Source: Planctomycetota bacterium (GTDB taxonomy: Bacteria; Planctomycetota; Brocadiia; Brocadiales; Brocadiaceae). From it: a stretch of DNA of 38,615 nt. Numbering within the stretch: position 1 is the stretch's first letter; every line of letters starts with the position of its first letter. Position numbers and translations under genes: made by a program. Positions 27,525-35,519 of the stretch are shown here, one piece after another. The stretch is taken from assembly GCA_023261485.1 (NCBI GenBank), contig JAHFOY010000008.1, forward strand, positions 1 to 38,615, in the 5' to 3' direction. Below the pieces are notes generated by a model. It had not been told where the DNA came from. It did no database searches and was given only the letters and a program-made list of their open reading frames with translations.

Positions 27525-29848
27525 AATTTGCTGTACCTCCGCCTCATCCTCTGGCGTACCATTTCAGCGAGGGTATTGATGGTAAAGGTAGTTATAAAAA
27601 GGAGCAGGGCTGCGAGAAAAAGCACCCGGTAAAGTGTGCCTCCAAACGGGGCCTCTGGTATCTCAACTGCTATGTTTGCGGCAAGCGCCCTGAACCCGTT
27701 GAATAAATTCCAGTCCATTATGGGGGTATTGCCCGTTGCCATAAGGACGATCATGGTCTCGCCCACCGCCCTTCCAAAACCGATCATAACGGCCGAAAAA
27801 ATTCCCGGGCTGGCGGCGGGAAGCACCACCCTGACGGCCGTCTGCCACGGGGTTGCGCCAAGCGCCAGCGAAGCCGATACAAGGCTATTGGGGACGTTGC
27901 TGATGGCATCTTCAGATATGGTAAAAATAAGCGGTATTACGGCGAACCCCATTGCAAAACCCACGACAATGGCATTCCTCTGGTCATACTTCAAACCCAG
28001 AATATCGAAAAGCCATTGCCGGTAATCTCCCCCGAAAAAGACTGTTTCAAAAACGCCGCTGAGCTGTACGGATGCATATACGGCCCCGATAATAAAGGGT
28101 ATTAAAAATAAGGTTTCAGTTCCGTGCCTGTATCCGCCCTTTATGCGGGCAGGGATGGACTTCCAGATATAAAATGCAGCGGCAATAGCGAGTACGATAA
28201 AAAACGGCATAACAACCAGCGCCGGAAATATCCTTTCCATTAACGGCGCAAGCCATAATCCGGCAAGAAATCCGAGGATGACGCTGGGAAGCGCCGCCAT
28301 GACCTCAATAACGGGTTTTATTATTTTTAAGGAACTATGGAGAAACTGGGACGTATAGAGTGCAGCAAGAATGCCAATAGGCACTGCAATGAGCATGGCA
28401 TAGATCGTGCCCTTGATGGTGCCGAAGATTAACGGCACAAGGCTCAATTTCGGTTCAAAATCATCTGTCCCTCCGGTGGACTGCCATACAAACTCCGGTT
28501 TTTCATAACCCTCATACCATATCTTCCCAAACAGGGTTTTTAAAGTAGCTTCCGGGTGTGGATTTGAAATGTCCCATTGGCGCAGGTTTCCGTTTGAATC
28601 CATAACCAGAATACCATTTGCCTTTGGTGAAAAGGCAAGGGCGGCAGGGATAGATTTTATCTCAAGGTTTAATAGCGTTTGTTCAGAGGTTGCATGGTTG
28701 AGATGGATTGACCCGTCAGAGGCCGCCGTCACAAAACCTTTGTCCCTCAGAGATGAAGCAACCGCCGCAACCGGGGCATGGTGGGATTTGAGGGTATGCA
28801 CCTTTTTAAGAACCCATCCGGAAGGTGATGCCTCATCCCGTACCTGCATCCATACGTTTACACCGCCGCCGTAGTCGCCAACTACAAGCGAAACATCTCC
28901 AAGCAAAAAGCCCAGGGCAGTTACCGCCTTGTCAGACACCAATATCTTTTCGGCAAGAAAAGGGTTTTCCCTGTCCTTCACATTGATATGAAATATCTCA
29001 CCTGCGGATGTCCCGGCGTAGAGATTTTCCATAAAATGGTCAAGCGCCAGAGAAGTTATTTCGGCCTTGTTTTCCTGATTTGTTGAGCTATTGGCGGCAA
29101 GTATTCCCTCCCTTGTGTCCGTTCTTTCCGAAGGGAGCGGCGCTTGATTACCGGTTGTTGCTGTTTCTTCCTGCAACTGGGATGGAAATTGATTGAGGCT
29201 GTGTTGCGTTGTGAGGCTGGTAATATCCTTCCTGGTTTCTTTTCTTTCTTCCGCGCCAAAAAGTGTGCTTTTTGTTTCTGTGGATTTAAGTATGAGCCTG
29301 CCGTCTTTCGTACAGGCAACTGTAACTGTTGCGCTGTCATCTCTCCTGGCTGCAATAAAGGCAATCCCCTTCCCCTCGTCGCCAACCAGGGTGGGTTCTT
29401 CTTCGGATATTTCCGGGAGTATGGTTCTTTTTTCGTTTTCAAACGATTCGGAAAATTTGATGGAGACCGTTAAAACCTTTCCGTCGCTCGTGCCCAGAGC
29501 AAGAAGATTATTATCCCTATCGACCGATGTTATTGCAGAACCGTTAAGCCCTGTGATTGTATAGTTTTTAAAGACCTTACCGTCAGACAAAGAGACGAAC
29601 TCTACCTTGCCGTCCTGATAAACGGCATAGGCAACCCCCTGGTGCTCGTCCACGCCGATGGCAACCGCCTTGCCCTGAAGAGAATATGTGTTTTCCTTCG
29701 ATACCTTTGCGCCCTTAAGAAGCGGATAAACCTCCAGAAAAATAAATAAAAATAAGGCAAGTACAACAAAAACAGTGGCCGCACCACCAAATGTAATAGC
29801 CCAGTATGCGGCCCTGTCAGTAAACTTTCTTCTTTTTAAACTTTTCAT
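27521..29848 (-). CDS. pstC: PstC phosphate permease, long form with beta-propeller-like periplasmic domain
   Basis: A 775-residue permease, far longer than E. coli PstC (about 320). After the first helix (about 17-42) comes an extracytoplasmic region of about 420 residues built of WD40-like repeats (patterns such as T-S-V-D-R-D-N-N-L-L-A-L-G-T-S-D-G-K-V and A-A-V-A-S-S-L-R-D-K-G-F-V-T-A-A-S-D-G-S-I). It contains a Ser/Thr/Glu-rich low-complexity stretch near 205-260. The permease core (about 475-765) ends with the transport signature A-L-G-A-T-P-W-Q-T-A-V-R-V-V-L-P-A-A. The extra domain may regulate phosphate delivery from PstS or sense envelope state. It begins three bases after the pstS stop. 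Confidence 0.93.
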   Translation of the reverse strand: MKSLKRRKFTDRAAYWAITFGGAATVFVVLALFLFIFLEVYPLLKGAKVSKENTYSLQGKAVAIGVDEHQGVAYAVYQDGKVEFVSLSDGKVFKNYTITGLNGSAITSVDRDNNLLALGTSDGKVLTVSIKFSESFENEKRTILPEISEEEPTLVGDEGKGIAFIAARRDDSATVTVACTKDGRLILKSTETKSTLFGAEERKETRKDITSLTTQHSLNQFPSQLQEETATTGNQAPLPSERTDTREGILAANSSTNQENKAEITSLALDHFMENLYAGTSAGEIFHINVKDRENPFLAEKILVSDKAVTALGFLLGDVSLVVGDYGGGVNVWMQVRDEASPSGWVLKKVHTLKSHHAPVAAVASSLRDKGFVTAASDGSIHLNHATSEQTLLNLEIKSIPAALAFSPKANGILVMDSNGNLRQWDISNPHPEATLKTLFGKIWYEGYEKPEFVWQSTGGTDDFEPKLSLVPLIFGTIKGTIYAMLIAVPIGILAALYTSQFLHSSLKIIKPVIEVMAALPSVILGFLAGLWLAPLMERIFPALVVMPFFIVLAIAAAFYIWKSIPARIKGGYRHGTETLFLIPFIIGAVYASVQLSGVFETVFFGGDYRQWLFDILGLKYDQRNAIVVGFAMGFAVIPLIFTISEDAISNVPNSLVSASLALGATPWQTAVRVVLPAASPGIFSAVMIGFGRAVGETMIVLMATGNTPIMDWNLFNGFRALAANIAVEIPEAPFGGTLYRVLFLAALLLFITTFTINTLAEMVRQRMRRRYSKL

Positions 29849-29851
29849 GCA

Positions 29852-30826
29852 CTATTCTATTTTCTTCAGTTCCTCTTCAACAACAGATGCCGGTAAAGGT
29901 ACGAATCCGTCTTTTACCACTACATCCTGGCCTTCTCTGCTCAGAATGAATTTTACAAACTCCTTAACGAGGGGATCGAGGGGCTGACCGGGTTTTTTAT
30001 TGATATATACGTAAAGAAACCTTGCCAGCGGATAAGAACCGTTCAATACGTTTGCCATTTCGGCATCCTTATACGGTTCCCCCTCTTTAAATGAAAGAGG
30101 TACAGAGCGAACACCGGATGTCCTGTAACCAATACCGCTGTAACCTATGGCATAACGGTCCTCGGTAATCCCCTGCACCACTGAGGCAGAACCTGGTTGC
30201 TCTTTTACCGTACTCTTGTAATCGCCTTTATAGAGGGCGTGTTCTTTGAAAAAGCCATAAGTGCCAGATGCAGAATTACGGCCATAGAGGCTTACCGGCC
30301 GGCTCACCCACTCACCCGTTAAACCAAGCTGTCCCCACGTCTTAATATCCTCCTTGTATCCACCCTTCCGTGTCTTCGAAAAAATGGCGTCCACCTGAGG
30401 AAAACTCAAACCTTTTATTGAGTTGTCTTTATTTACATACACAGCAAGGGCATCCAGCGACGTCTTTATCTCCGTGGGTTTATACCCATATTTTTTTTCA
30501 AAGCCGTCAATTTCTGTCGGCTTCATTGCCCTGCTCATGGGGCCTATCTGTGCAGTTCCCGAAATTAGTGAAGGCGGAGCAGTGGTAGAGCCCTTTCCTT
30601 CAATCTGAATTTTCACATTTGGATATAACTTGTTAAACCCTTCGGCCCAATAGGTCATGAGGTTATTCATGGTATCTGAACCTATACTGTTCAGGTTCCC
30701 GGAGACGCCCCCGGTCTTGGCATAGGGCTTGATAACCGCGCCAGACCAAGCCGCCTTATTGGCAATGGCTGCACAGGCAAGGGTACAACTAAAAATTGCT
30801 ATTAACAGCCAGAATTTTTTTACCAT
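29852..30826 (-). CDS. pstS: PstS phosphate-binding protein
   Basis: A 324-residue periplasmic solute-binding protein with an N-terminal signal ([17 protein letters not shown]). Phosphate-binding motifs include G-S-D-T-M-N (about 48-53), G-K-G-S-T-T-A-P (about 77-84), S-R-x-x-x (S-R-A-M-K) and the S-G-T-Y-G-F segment near 190. It captures inorganic phosphate and hands it to PstCA. The ATG has an AAAGGAGA ribosome binding site. A 6-bp hairpin (GAGTAA/TTACTC, 30865-30880) lies in the 75-base upstream gap. I see no separate Pho box there, so expression probably comes from the promoter upstream of the porin. Confidence 0.95.
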   Translation of the reverse strand: MVKKFWLLIAIFSCTLACAAIANKAAWSGAVIKPYAKTGGVSGNLNSIGSDTMNNLMTYWAEGFNKLYPNVKIQIEGKGSTTAPPSLISGTAQIGPMSRAMKPTEIDGFEKKYGYKPTEIKTSLDALAVYVNKDNSIKGLSFPQVDAIFSKTRKGGYKEDIKTWGQLGLTGEWVSRPVSLYGRNSASGTYGFFKEHALYKGDYKSTVKEQPGSASVVQGITEDRYAIGYSGIGYRTSGVRSVPLSFKEGEPYKDAEMANVLNGSYPLARFLYVYINKKPGQPLDPLVKEFVKFILSREGQDVVVKDGFVPLPASVVEEELKKIE

Positions 30827-30901
30827 AAACTTTTTTCTCCTTTTATTACCAGCATCATGTTTACGAGTAACATTTTACTCAAATTTATTATGGAAGTCGA
30901 C

Positions 30902-31438
30902 TTATTTTTGGACATGGTTTTGTGGATGACGATCGTCATATTCTTTAACCGCTTCGTCCGAGTCAAAGACAACGGTTTCACCATTCTGTCCATATCCTAT
31001 CTTCGTAATGCCCACGCCAAGTTCCCCTGATTTTTCAAAGTTCCCCTTCCGTGCAGGCGAGGTAAAGATGTACAATCTGCCATCCTTCTCAAATTCCCGG
31101 TAGGCCTTGATACCAACCTTTCCAAGTATCTCTTTTACAAGACGGCCTTCATACTCAATTACCGCATCTTCTGAATCAAAGACGACCGTTTCGCCGTTAC
31201 GTCCGTATCCTATCTTAATAATACCTTTGCCCAATTCTCCAGACTTTTCAAAATCTGCCTTCCGCGCGGGTGAAGCAAACACATATGTCCTTCCGTTGTT
31301 TTCAATCTCTTGATAAGTACTTTCTTCCTTGACTGATTCGGCAGTAGACACGGCCATTTGCGAAGCGGTACAAAATACCAAACCCGCAATACCCGTGGTA
31401 AAAAGAAAATGTAAAGTTTTTTTTGTTAACTTTTCCAT
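30902..31438 (-). CDS. Small secreted protein with two 58-residue repeats, in the Pho operon
   Basis: A 178-residue protein I cannot assign to a named family. A signal peptide (about 1-33) precedes two tandem copies of a 58-residue module at 42-99 and 113-170, identical at 41 of 58 positions. The shared core is S-P-A-R-K, F-E-K-S-G-E-L-G, K-I-G-Y-G, N-G-E-T-V-V-F-D-S and A-V-x-E-Y. No cysteine lies in the modules, so no disulfides or Cys-metal site there. The ATG at 31438 follows AAGGAGGT by 8 bases; a 15-residue longer frame would run into an inverted repeat and is rejected. It lies between the phosphate porin and pstS on one strand, so it is probably periplasmic and phosphate-regulated. It could be a phosphate or polyphosphate ligand carrier or a porin-associated protein; the function is unknown. 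Confidence 0.85.
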   Translation of the reverse strand: MEKLTKKTLHFLFTTGIAGLVFCTASQMAVSTAESVKEESTYQEIENNGRTYVFASPARKADFEKSGELGKGIIKIGYGRNGETVVFDSEDAVIEYEGRLVKEILGKVGIKAYREFEKDGRLYIFTSPARKGNFEKSGELGVGITKIGYGQNGETVVFDSDEAVKEYDDRHPQNHVQK

Positions 31439-31461
31439 GTCTTTCAACCTCCTTAAATTTT

Positions 31462-31491
31462 TGTAGGGGTTGAGCATGTTCAACCCCTACA
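31462..31491. repeat. Perfect 12-bp inverted repeat between porin and repeat-protein genes
   Basis: TGTAGGGGTTGA (31462-31473) and its exact reverse complement TCAACCCCTACA (31480-31491) flank a six-base loop. There is no U-run on either side, so it is not a standard intrinsic terminator. The sequence type is a common dispersed intergenic palindrome; in the transcript it would make a stable hairpin just after the porin stop and could stabilise the porin mRNA. Confidence 0.65.
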
Positions 31492-31506
31492 GAGAATTTC
31501 TAAATA

Positions 31507-32877
31507 TTAAAATATAATTTGATACTGCACCCGGACTCTGTTTTCTTCTTTATCCTGATCCTTCGTATCGGTCACGTAGTGTCCAACATCTGCCTGTATC
31601 TTGGAACGGTGGGCGCGGAAGTAATAGTTGATACCTGCCGTGTATTCCCTCTGGAGGTCATTCGATACATCCGTGTCGGGGTCAACCATAGAATAACGAG
31701 CCGCAACCTCAAGTTTTTTCGGCAACACGAAATAGCCGGTCTGTGTATAGAACCCGTCTGAATTTACCGTATCGCCATTGGATTCCGGATCCTCTGTCCT
31801 CAGAAAATACTCATTATTCCAGGATATACCCTTGTATTTTAAACCCGTGTCGACAACCCCTATAATCGTGTTGGTGTTCTTGATTTTTTCATCATTTGCC
31901 TTTCCATCAAAGGCTACAGAAGCGCCTATCGTTGCCTTCAATGTATCGGAATACTTCACATCTGTTTCATCGTAGTAATCATACTTTCCAAAGGGGTTGT
32001 ACCTTGCGTTCAGCACGTACATGAGTTTGTTGTCAATGTTGTCTCCGGAGTTTTTCTCACCCGCCCCCTGGAATACCGCGGCATGATACTCTATGTTTCC
32101 CTCGAAAGGTTTTCCGTAAATATCAAGACCGTAATCACGATCCTGATCAAATGCCTCACTGGCAATAGACCTGTCCTGTAAGAGAAGCTTCGAGGATGAC
32201 GAGACCCTTTGCCTGTTAAATGGCACTTTAAAATATCCAATCTTGGCATTTACTTCCTCAAGGGGTGTCCAGTACACATAAAAATCCCTCATACCCAAAT
32301 TAAATTTATCTGCATCAGCTTCCACATAATAGTGCAGGTTTTTGCCGTAGATATTGCCGCCCATGTAAACCCTCGCCCTGCGGAGATTGATACTGCTGGT
32401 GTCTACAGCGCCAAAATCTTCGTCATTGTCTTTGTACGTATATCGGAATTGCATCCTGCCACCCAAGTTTAATGAGTAGTTTTTATCGAGTGATTTAAAA
32501 CTGAGTGCGTATTTTTCATCGTCCGGAGTGTATTCGGCTTCAACAGCGTTTGGCAAACCAAGCCCCAATTCCTTTCGCGCCTCGGGAGTTGAAAGGTAGT
32601 TTTCGACAGCCTTTTTAACATCTTCCTTTGCAATTGGCGCAGTTTCAGTGTTAGCGGTATCCAAACGATTTTTTAAGGCCTGTATTTGCTCCTGCTGTTT
32701 TTGTACGGCCTCTTCCATCTGCTTCAATTGCCACTTTAAATCTTCCGTCTTGCTTCCGGACGCTTCAACTGGTTGTGCCTCCTGCTGTGCTGACACCTCA
32801 TGCACCATATCCCCTGCGTATGTACTACACAATATAATCACCGATGATAAAACATACTTATACCATTTACTTCGCAT
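31507..32877 (-). CDS. Phosphate-selective porin O/P-type outer-membrane protein
   Basis: A 456-residue outer-membrane porin of the OprP/OprO (porin_O_P) family. Signal peptide (about 1-30); a heptad-rich coiled coil (about 45-75, W-Q-L-K-Q-M-E-E-A-V-Q-K-Q-Q-E-Q-I) probably forms a periplasmic trimerising stalk. A beta-barrel from about 125 to the end follows, with alternating hydrophobic strands, the L-x-L-G-G-R-x-Q-F-R start and the R-R-A-R-V motif. The C-terminal residue is Phe, as required for Bam-dependent insertion. It should let phosphate or pyrophosphate cross the outer membrane. It is first in the unit porin-repeat protein-pstSCAB-phoU and lies just downstream of the Pho-box-like repeats. 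An AGGAGGG ribosome binding site precedes the ATG. Confidence 0.9.
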   Translation of the reverse strand: MRSKWYKYVLSSVIILCSTYAGDMVHEVSAQQEAQPVEASGSKTEDLKWQLKQMEEAVQKQQEQIQALKNRLDTANTETAPIAKEDVKKAVENYLSTPEARKELGLGLPNAVEAEYTPDDEKYALSFKSLDKNYSLNLGGRMQFRYTYKDNDEDFGAVDTSSINLRRARVYMGGNIYGKNLHYYVEADADKFNLGMRDFYVYWTPLEEVNAKIGYFKVPFNRQRVSSSSKLLLQDRSIASEAFDQDRDYGLDIYGKPFEGNIEYHAAVFQGAGEKNSGDNIDNKLMYVLNARYNPFGKYDYYDETDVKYSDTLKATIGASVAFDGKANDEKIKNTNTIIGVVDTGLKYKGISWNNEYFLRTEDPESNGDTVNSDGFYTQTGYFVLPKKLEVAARYSMVDPDTDVSNDLQREYTAGINYYFRAHRSKIQADVGHYVTDTKDQDKEENRVRVQYQIIF

Positions 32878-32926
32878 TTCAAAACCCTCCTTTTCTAAAA
32901 AGATAAACCATGCAAATCATGAAAGT

Positions 32927-32980
32927 AGAATAAACTTTGAGTATTAAGGTAATATTAAGAAATTGTTAATTTTGTGTTAA
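32927..32980 (-). promoter_or_regulatory. Pho-box-like array of four 11-bp direct repeats plus -10
   Basis: On the minus strand the hexamers TTAACA (32980-32975), TTAACA (32969-32964), TTAATA (32958-32953) and TTAATA (32947-32942) are each separated by exactly five bases. A TATTCT -10 candidate (32932-32927) begins nine bases after the last one. Eleven-base spacing of direct repeats with the -10 just behind is the layout of PhoB/PhoP-activated promoters, and TTAACA is the known Bacillus PhoP half-site. It heads the porin-pst operon, ending about 50 bases before the porin ATG. Confidence 0.75.
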
Positions 32981-33166
32981 GATTGAAAATGGTTTGTGGC
33001 TGGCGAAGAAGGGGTCTCGAAGCGTTAAAAAAATTTGAAATTACGGGTTTCACAGGGGCAAGAACGGATTCGTAATCCTGAATTATTGCAAGAACTTAAA
33101 GAGCGCATCGGTTAATGCTGGCATCCTGTCCGTCGCGATAATGGGCTTGAGCGACGCTCCCGGCGG
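32981..33166. other. Non-coding boundary between AT-rich Pho region and GC-rich TonB region
   Basis: No convincing gene is seen. A 28-codon frame from ATG 32989 and a short closed frame ending at a TAA near 33114 exist but have no recognisable product and no ribosome binding site. Base composition changes sharply near 33120, which marks the edge of the GC-richer block that follows. Confidence 0.5.
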
Positions 33167-34576
33167 TCAGCGCCGCGTTTTGGCGATGCGCTCGACTTGT
33201 TCGAGGTAGCGGGCGATGTCGTCGCGAGGTTTTACTTCCTGCGCCCGGCGCAATAACGGAACGGCTTCTGCGTATCTGCCCAACCCCACCAACACCTGCG
33301 ATTGACGGATCCTGGCGTTGACCTCGAAGGCCTCCAGACTCGCGGCGCGTTCGTAGTAGAAGATTGCCCGGTCGGGCTGGTTCTGCCGGGAATAGTGCTG
33401 GCCGAGCAGCATCAACGCTTCGCCGTCGAGCGGGTCAAGCTTCACAATCTCTTCCAACACGCTGGCTGTCTCGCCGTTGCTGCCACCTTCTGCCATGCTG
33501 AGGCGAGCTTCGAGCTTGAGCAGTTTCCGGCGATCAACCTCTTCCAGTTCGTTCTCCCAGACCTCGCGGATGTGCGTCGCGACTTGCCGGGCTTGAGTGA
33601 GCGCGCCGCGCGCTGCCAACAACTCGGCGGACTGCAGCGCCTGTCCGTGCGATTGATTTGCATCCACGTCAACGGCCCGCAGGTACGCACTGGCGGCCAG
33701 GTCCATCAGGTTTTCGCTGACGTAGATGTCGCCGAGCGTGTGCAGGCTGTCCACTGTCGATTTGCCGAGGCGGTCCACGGTTTCAAGGTCTACAGCGGCC
33801 TTGAGCGGTTGTTTCATGCCGAGGTAGGCCTGGGCCTGCAACAACCAGAAATCGGTTTTTTCCGGGTAGCGCCCGATGAGCACCTCCAGCAGGGTGGCCG
33901 CATCCTCGAACTTCTGTTGTTTAAAAACGCAGCGGGTGATGCCAAGCCGCCACTCGGTGTTTTCAGGCTGGAGCAGCAGGGCGTTGCGGTACGCTGCTTC
34001 TGAGGCCTGATAATCCTGTTTAGCGGCGTAGGCGAATCCGAGCAGGCCATACGAATAGGCGTCACCGCCGCCGAGTTGGATCATCCGGGTGAACGCGCTG
34101 ATTGCATCGTCGTACTTACCGTCTCGGACGTAGATCAGTCCGAGGTTGCGCCAGGCACGGCGGAAACTGGGGAATTTCTCCACGGCCTTTTGATAGTTGC
34201 CGAGCGCCTCGATCATCTTATCCTGTTGGAACTGAATGCCGCCCAGAGTGAAATCCAGGATCGCCGAACAATCCGGCTTCATCCGATTTATGAGCGTGCC
34301 CTCGGCCTTGGGCAGGTCTTCCGCCATTAGGGGACGTATCTTCTCGAGGATTGAGACTTCCTCGGGCGTGATGCGAGGTTCGACCTCGGCGTTAATACCG
34401 TAATATGCAACGAACTCCTTCTTAAAGACCGGATCATTCCAGATATCCGGTTCCGATTGGCTCAACTGAGACGCCCGGGTTTGCGTTGAAGAGCAGACGG
34501 TTATTCCGAGGAACAGAAAAAATAGAGTGAAGGGGAAATGTCTGAAAATTGTAATACGCAATTTTAATATTTTCAT
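33167..34576 (-). CDS. TPR protein of the TonB2-type system
   Basis: A 469-residue secreted tetratricopeptide protein. Signal peptide about 1-36, then a short conserved-looking segment (about 40-110) and at least eight TPR-like helical pairs to the end (for example A-L-G-N-Y-Q-K-A-V-E-K-F-P and A-I-F-Y-Y-E-R-A-A-S-L). In Vibrio/Shewanella TonB2 operons a TPR lipoprotein/secreted protein is encoded at the same place and is thought to assist TonB function in the periplasm. No lipobox cysteine is evident here. The ribosome binding site AAAGGA lies inside the TonB remnant upstream. The first 60 bases of the gene are AT-rich, while the rest is GC-rich. Confidence 0.85.
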   Translation of the reverse strand: MKILKLRITIFRHFPFTLFFLFLGITVCSSTQTRASQLSQSEPDIWNDPVFKKEFVAYYGINAEVEPRITPEEVSILEKIRPLMAEDLPKAEGTLINRMKPDCSAILDFTLGGIQFQQDKMIEALGNYQKAVEKFPSFRRAWRNLGLIYVRDGKYDDAISAFTRMIQLGGGDAYSYGLLGFAYAAKQDYQASEAAYRNALLLQPENTEWRLGITRCVFKQQKFEDAATLLEVLIGRYPEKTDFWLLQAQAYLGMKQPLKAAVDLETVDRLGKSTVDSLHTLGDIYVSENLMDLAASAYLRAVDVDANQSHGQALQSAELLAARGALTQARQVATHIREVWENELEEVDRRKLLKLEARLSMAEGGSNGETASVLEEIVKLDPLDGEALMLLGQHYSRQNQPDRAIFYYERAASLEAFEVNARIRQSQVLVGLGRYAEAVPLLRRAQEVKPRDDIARYLEQVERIAKTRR

Positions 34577-34578
34577 AG

Positions 34579-34662
34579 TTATTGTCCTTTCGGGAAGCTG
34601 ATGGGCACACGCAGCCGCACGGCATGGCCGCTCCGTGTGCCGGATTCAAATTTCCACTGTGT
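34579..34662 (-). pseudogene. C-terminal remnant of a second TonB
   Basis: Between exbB and the TPR gene a 27-codon frame reads T-Q-W-K-F-E-S-G-T-R-S-G then R-L-R-V-P-I-S-F-P-K-G-Q and stop. It aligns with the last residues of the intact TonB (K-Q-W-K-F-E-P-A, then K-M-R-V-P-I-R-F-Q-P-S), including the diagnostic Q-W-K-F-E and R-V-P-I. An in-frame stop (34663-34665) lies immediately upstream, only 12 bases after the exbB stop, and no start codon is available. It is therefore a leftover of a tonB gene whose remainder was deleted. The remnant DNA also forms an 8-bp hairpin (34604-34611 with 34634-34641). Confidence 0.7.
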
Positions 34663-34677
34663 TTAACCGTGCATGGT

Positions 34678-35514
34678 TCATGTCTTCCTTCCGCGTTGTC
34701 CGTGATGAGCGATTTGGGAGGCCGCTTTCAGAGTGTCCGCCGCCGGATGCATCAGCATCTTCACCTGTGTGCCAGCGGATTCGATTTCAAGTCTGACCTT
34801 TTCCACCCGCGTGTTTAGGATGTTGAACGGAATCAATGCCGTGATGGCGATGCCCAATCCGAACGCCGTGGCAATGAGCGCCTCGGCAATGCCGCCCGTA
34901 ATAGCGCCGGGTGCGCTGAGTTCTCCGCCGATCAGCGAAAAAGAACCCATCATGCCGGTGACCGTGCCGAGCAACCCTAGCAGCGGCGCGAGCGTAATTA
35001 CCGTGTCCAGAATTGGAATGCCGCGCCGGAATCGTTTCAGTTCCAGCTCTTGCGCATACAAGAGTGCGCTTTCGAGCGCTCTCTCGTCGTGCGTCAGCGC
35101 ATAACCCAGCACTCGCACAACGTAGAATTCCGACGCGTTGCTGATGCGGATCGCGCACTCCCTGTCGCCCTGTCGGAGCGCGGCTAAAAATTTCTCCATC
35201 GCTTGCGGATCGCGCTTGCGCTGCTCGTTGATCAAAAAAATGACACGCTCAATGACCGTGCCCAACGACAGATTCGAGGCGAATAATAACGGCCACATAA
35301 TAGGCCCGCCTTTCTTTAAAATGTGGATCAGGCTGACATTCTCCGGAAACGCCTTAAGCACGTTGGCGCGCCAGATAAAGACAAGAGCCAAAATAAGGAG
35401 ACAGGCAAAGAACGCTGCTTTCGCACGCGGTCCCAGCCTCACCCGGAACCGCCTGTACGACGGCGTTTCTGCGCCGGGGAAATTCCGAATGTGCCTGAAG
35501 AATTTTTCTTTCAT
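34678..35514 (-). CDS. exbB: ExbB/MotA/TolQ proton-channel protein (second copy)
   Basis: A 278-residue inner-membrane protein of the ExbB/TolQ/MotA family. A basic N-terminus and one helix (about 32-50) precede the K-K-G-G-P-I-M-W-P helix; the C-terminal helical hairpin contains T-L-A-P-L-L-G-L-L-G-T-V-T-G-M-M-G-S-F and G-I-A-E-A-L-I-A-T-A-F-G-L, the hallmark of proton-motive-force channels. From about residue 60 on it is about 83 percent identical to the C-terminal half of the TtpC-like protein encoded at 36664-38121, with 78 consecutive identical residues, so the two are recent paralogues or have undergone gene conversion. It starts five bases after the tonB stop. In Vibrio TonB2 systems two such proteins, TtpC and ExbB2, are both required. 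Confidence 0.92.
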   Translation of the reverse strand: MKEKFFRHIRNFPGAETPSYRRFRVRLGPRAKAAFFACLLILALVFIWRANVLKAFPENVSLIHILKKGGPIMWPLLFASNLSLGTVIERVIFLINEQRKRDPQAMEKFLAALRQGDRECAIRISNASEFYVVRVLGYALTHDERALESALLYAQELELKRFRRGIPILDTVITLAPLLGLLGTVTGMMGSFSLIGGELSAPGAITGGIAEALIATAFGLGIAITALIPFNILNTRVEKVRLEIESAGTQVKMLMHPAADTLKAASQIAHHGQRGRKT

Positions 35515-35519
35515 GATCG

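Noticed and set aside
29056-29564. Several open frames on both strands inside pstC
   Set aside because: They run through the low-complexity and propeller part of pstC in other frames and have no ribosome binding sites or domains.
30827-30901. Second Pho box directly upstream of pstS
   Set aside because: No 11-bp-spaced TTAACA or CTGTCAT repeats; only a short GAGTAA/TTACTC hairpin is present.
31462-31491. Intrinsic terminator after the porin gene
   Set aside because: The stem is perfect, but neither strand has a U-run after it, so it is listed as a repeat or mRNA-stabilising hairpin.
32989-33075. A 28-codon frame from an ATG in the porin-TPR boundary
   Set aside because: Too short, no ribosome binding site and no recognisable peptide; it may be decayed coding sequence but cannot be supported.
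33302-34003. A 233-codon open frame on the plus strand opposite the TPR gene
   Set aside because: GC-rich DNA produces long antisense frames; it lacks a recognisable domain and the minus-strand TPR protein explains the codon pattern.
34434-34649. A 71-codon minus-strand frame starting within the exbB-TPR gap
   Set aside because: It is an out-of-frame reading of the TonB remnant and then of the TPR gene's signal peptide region.
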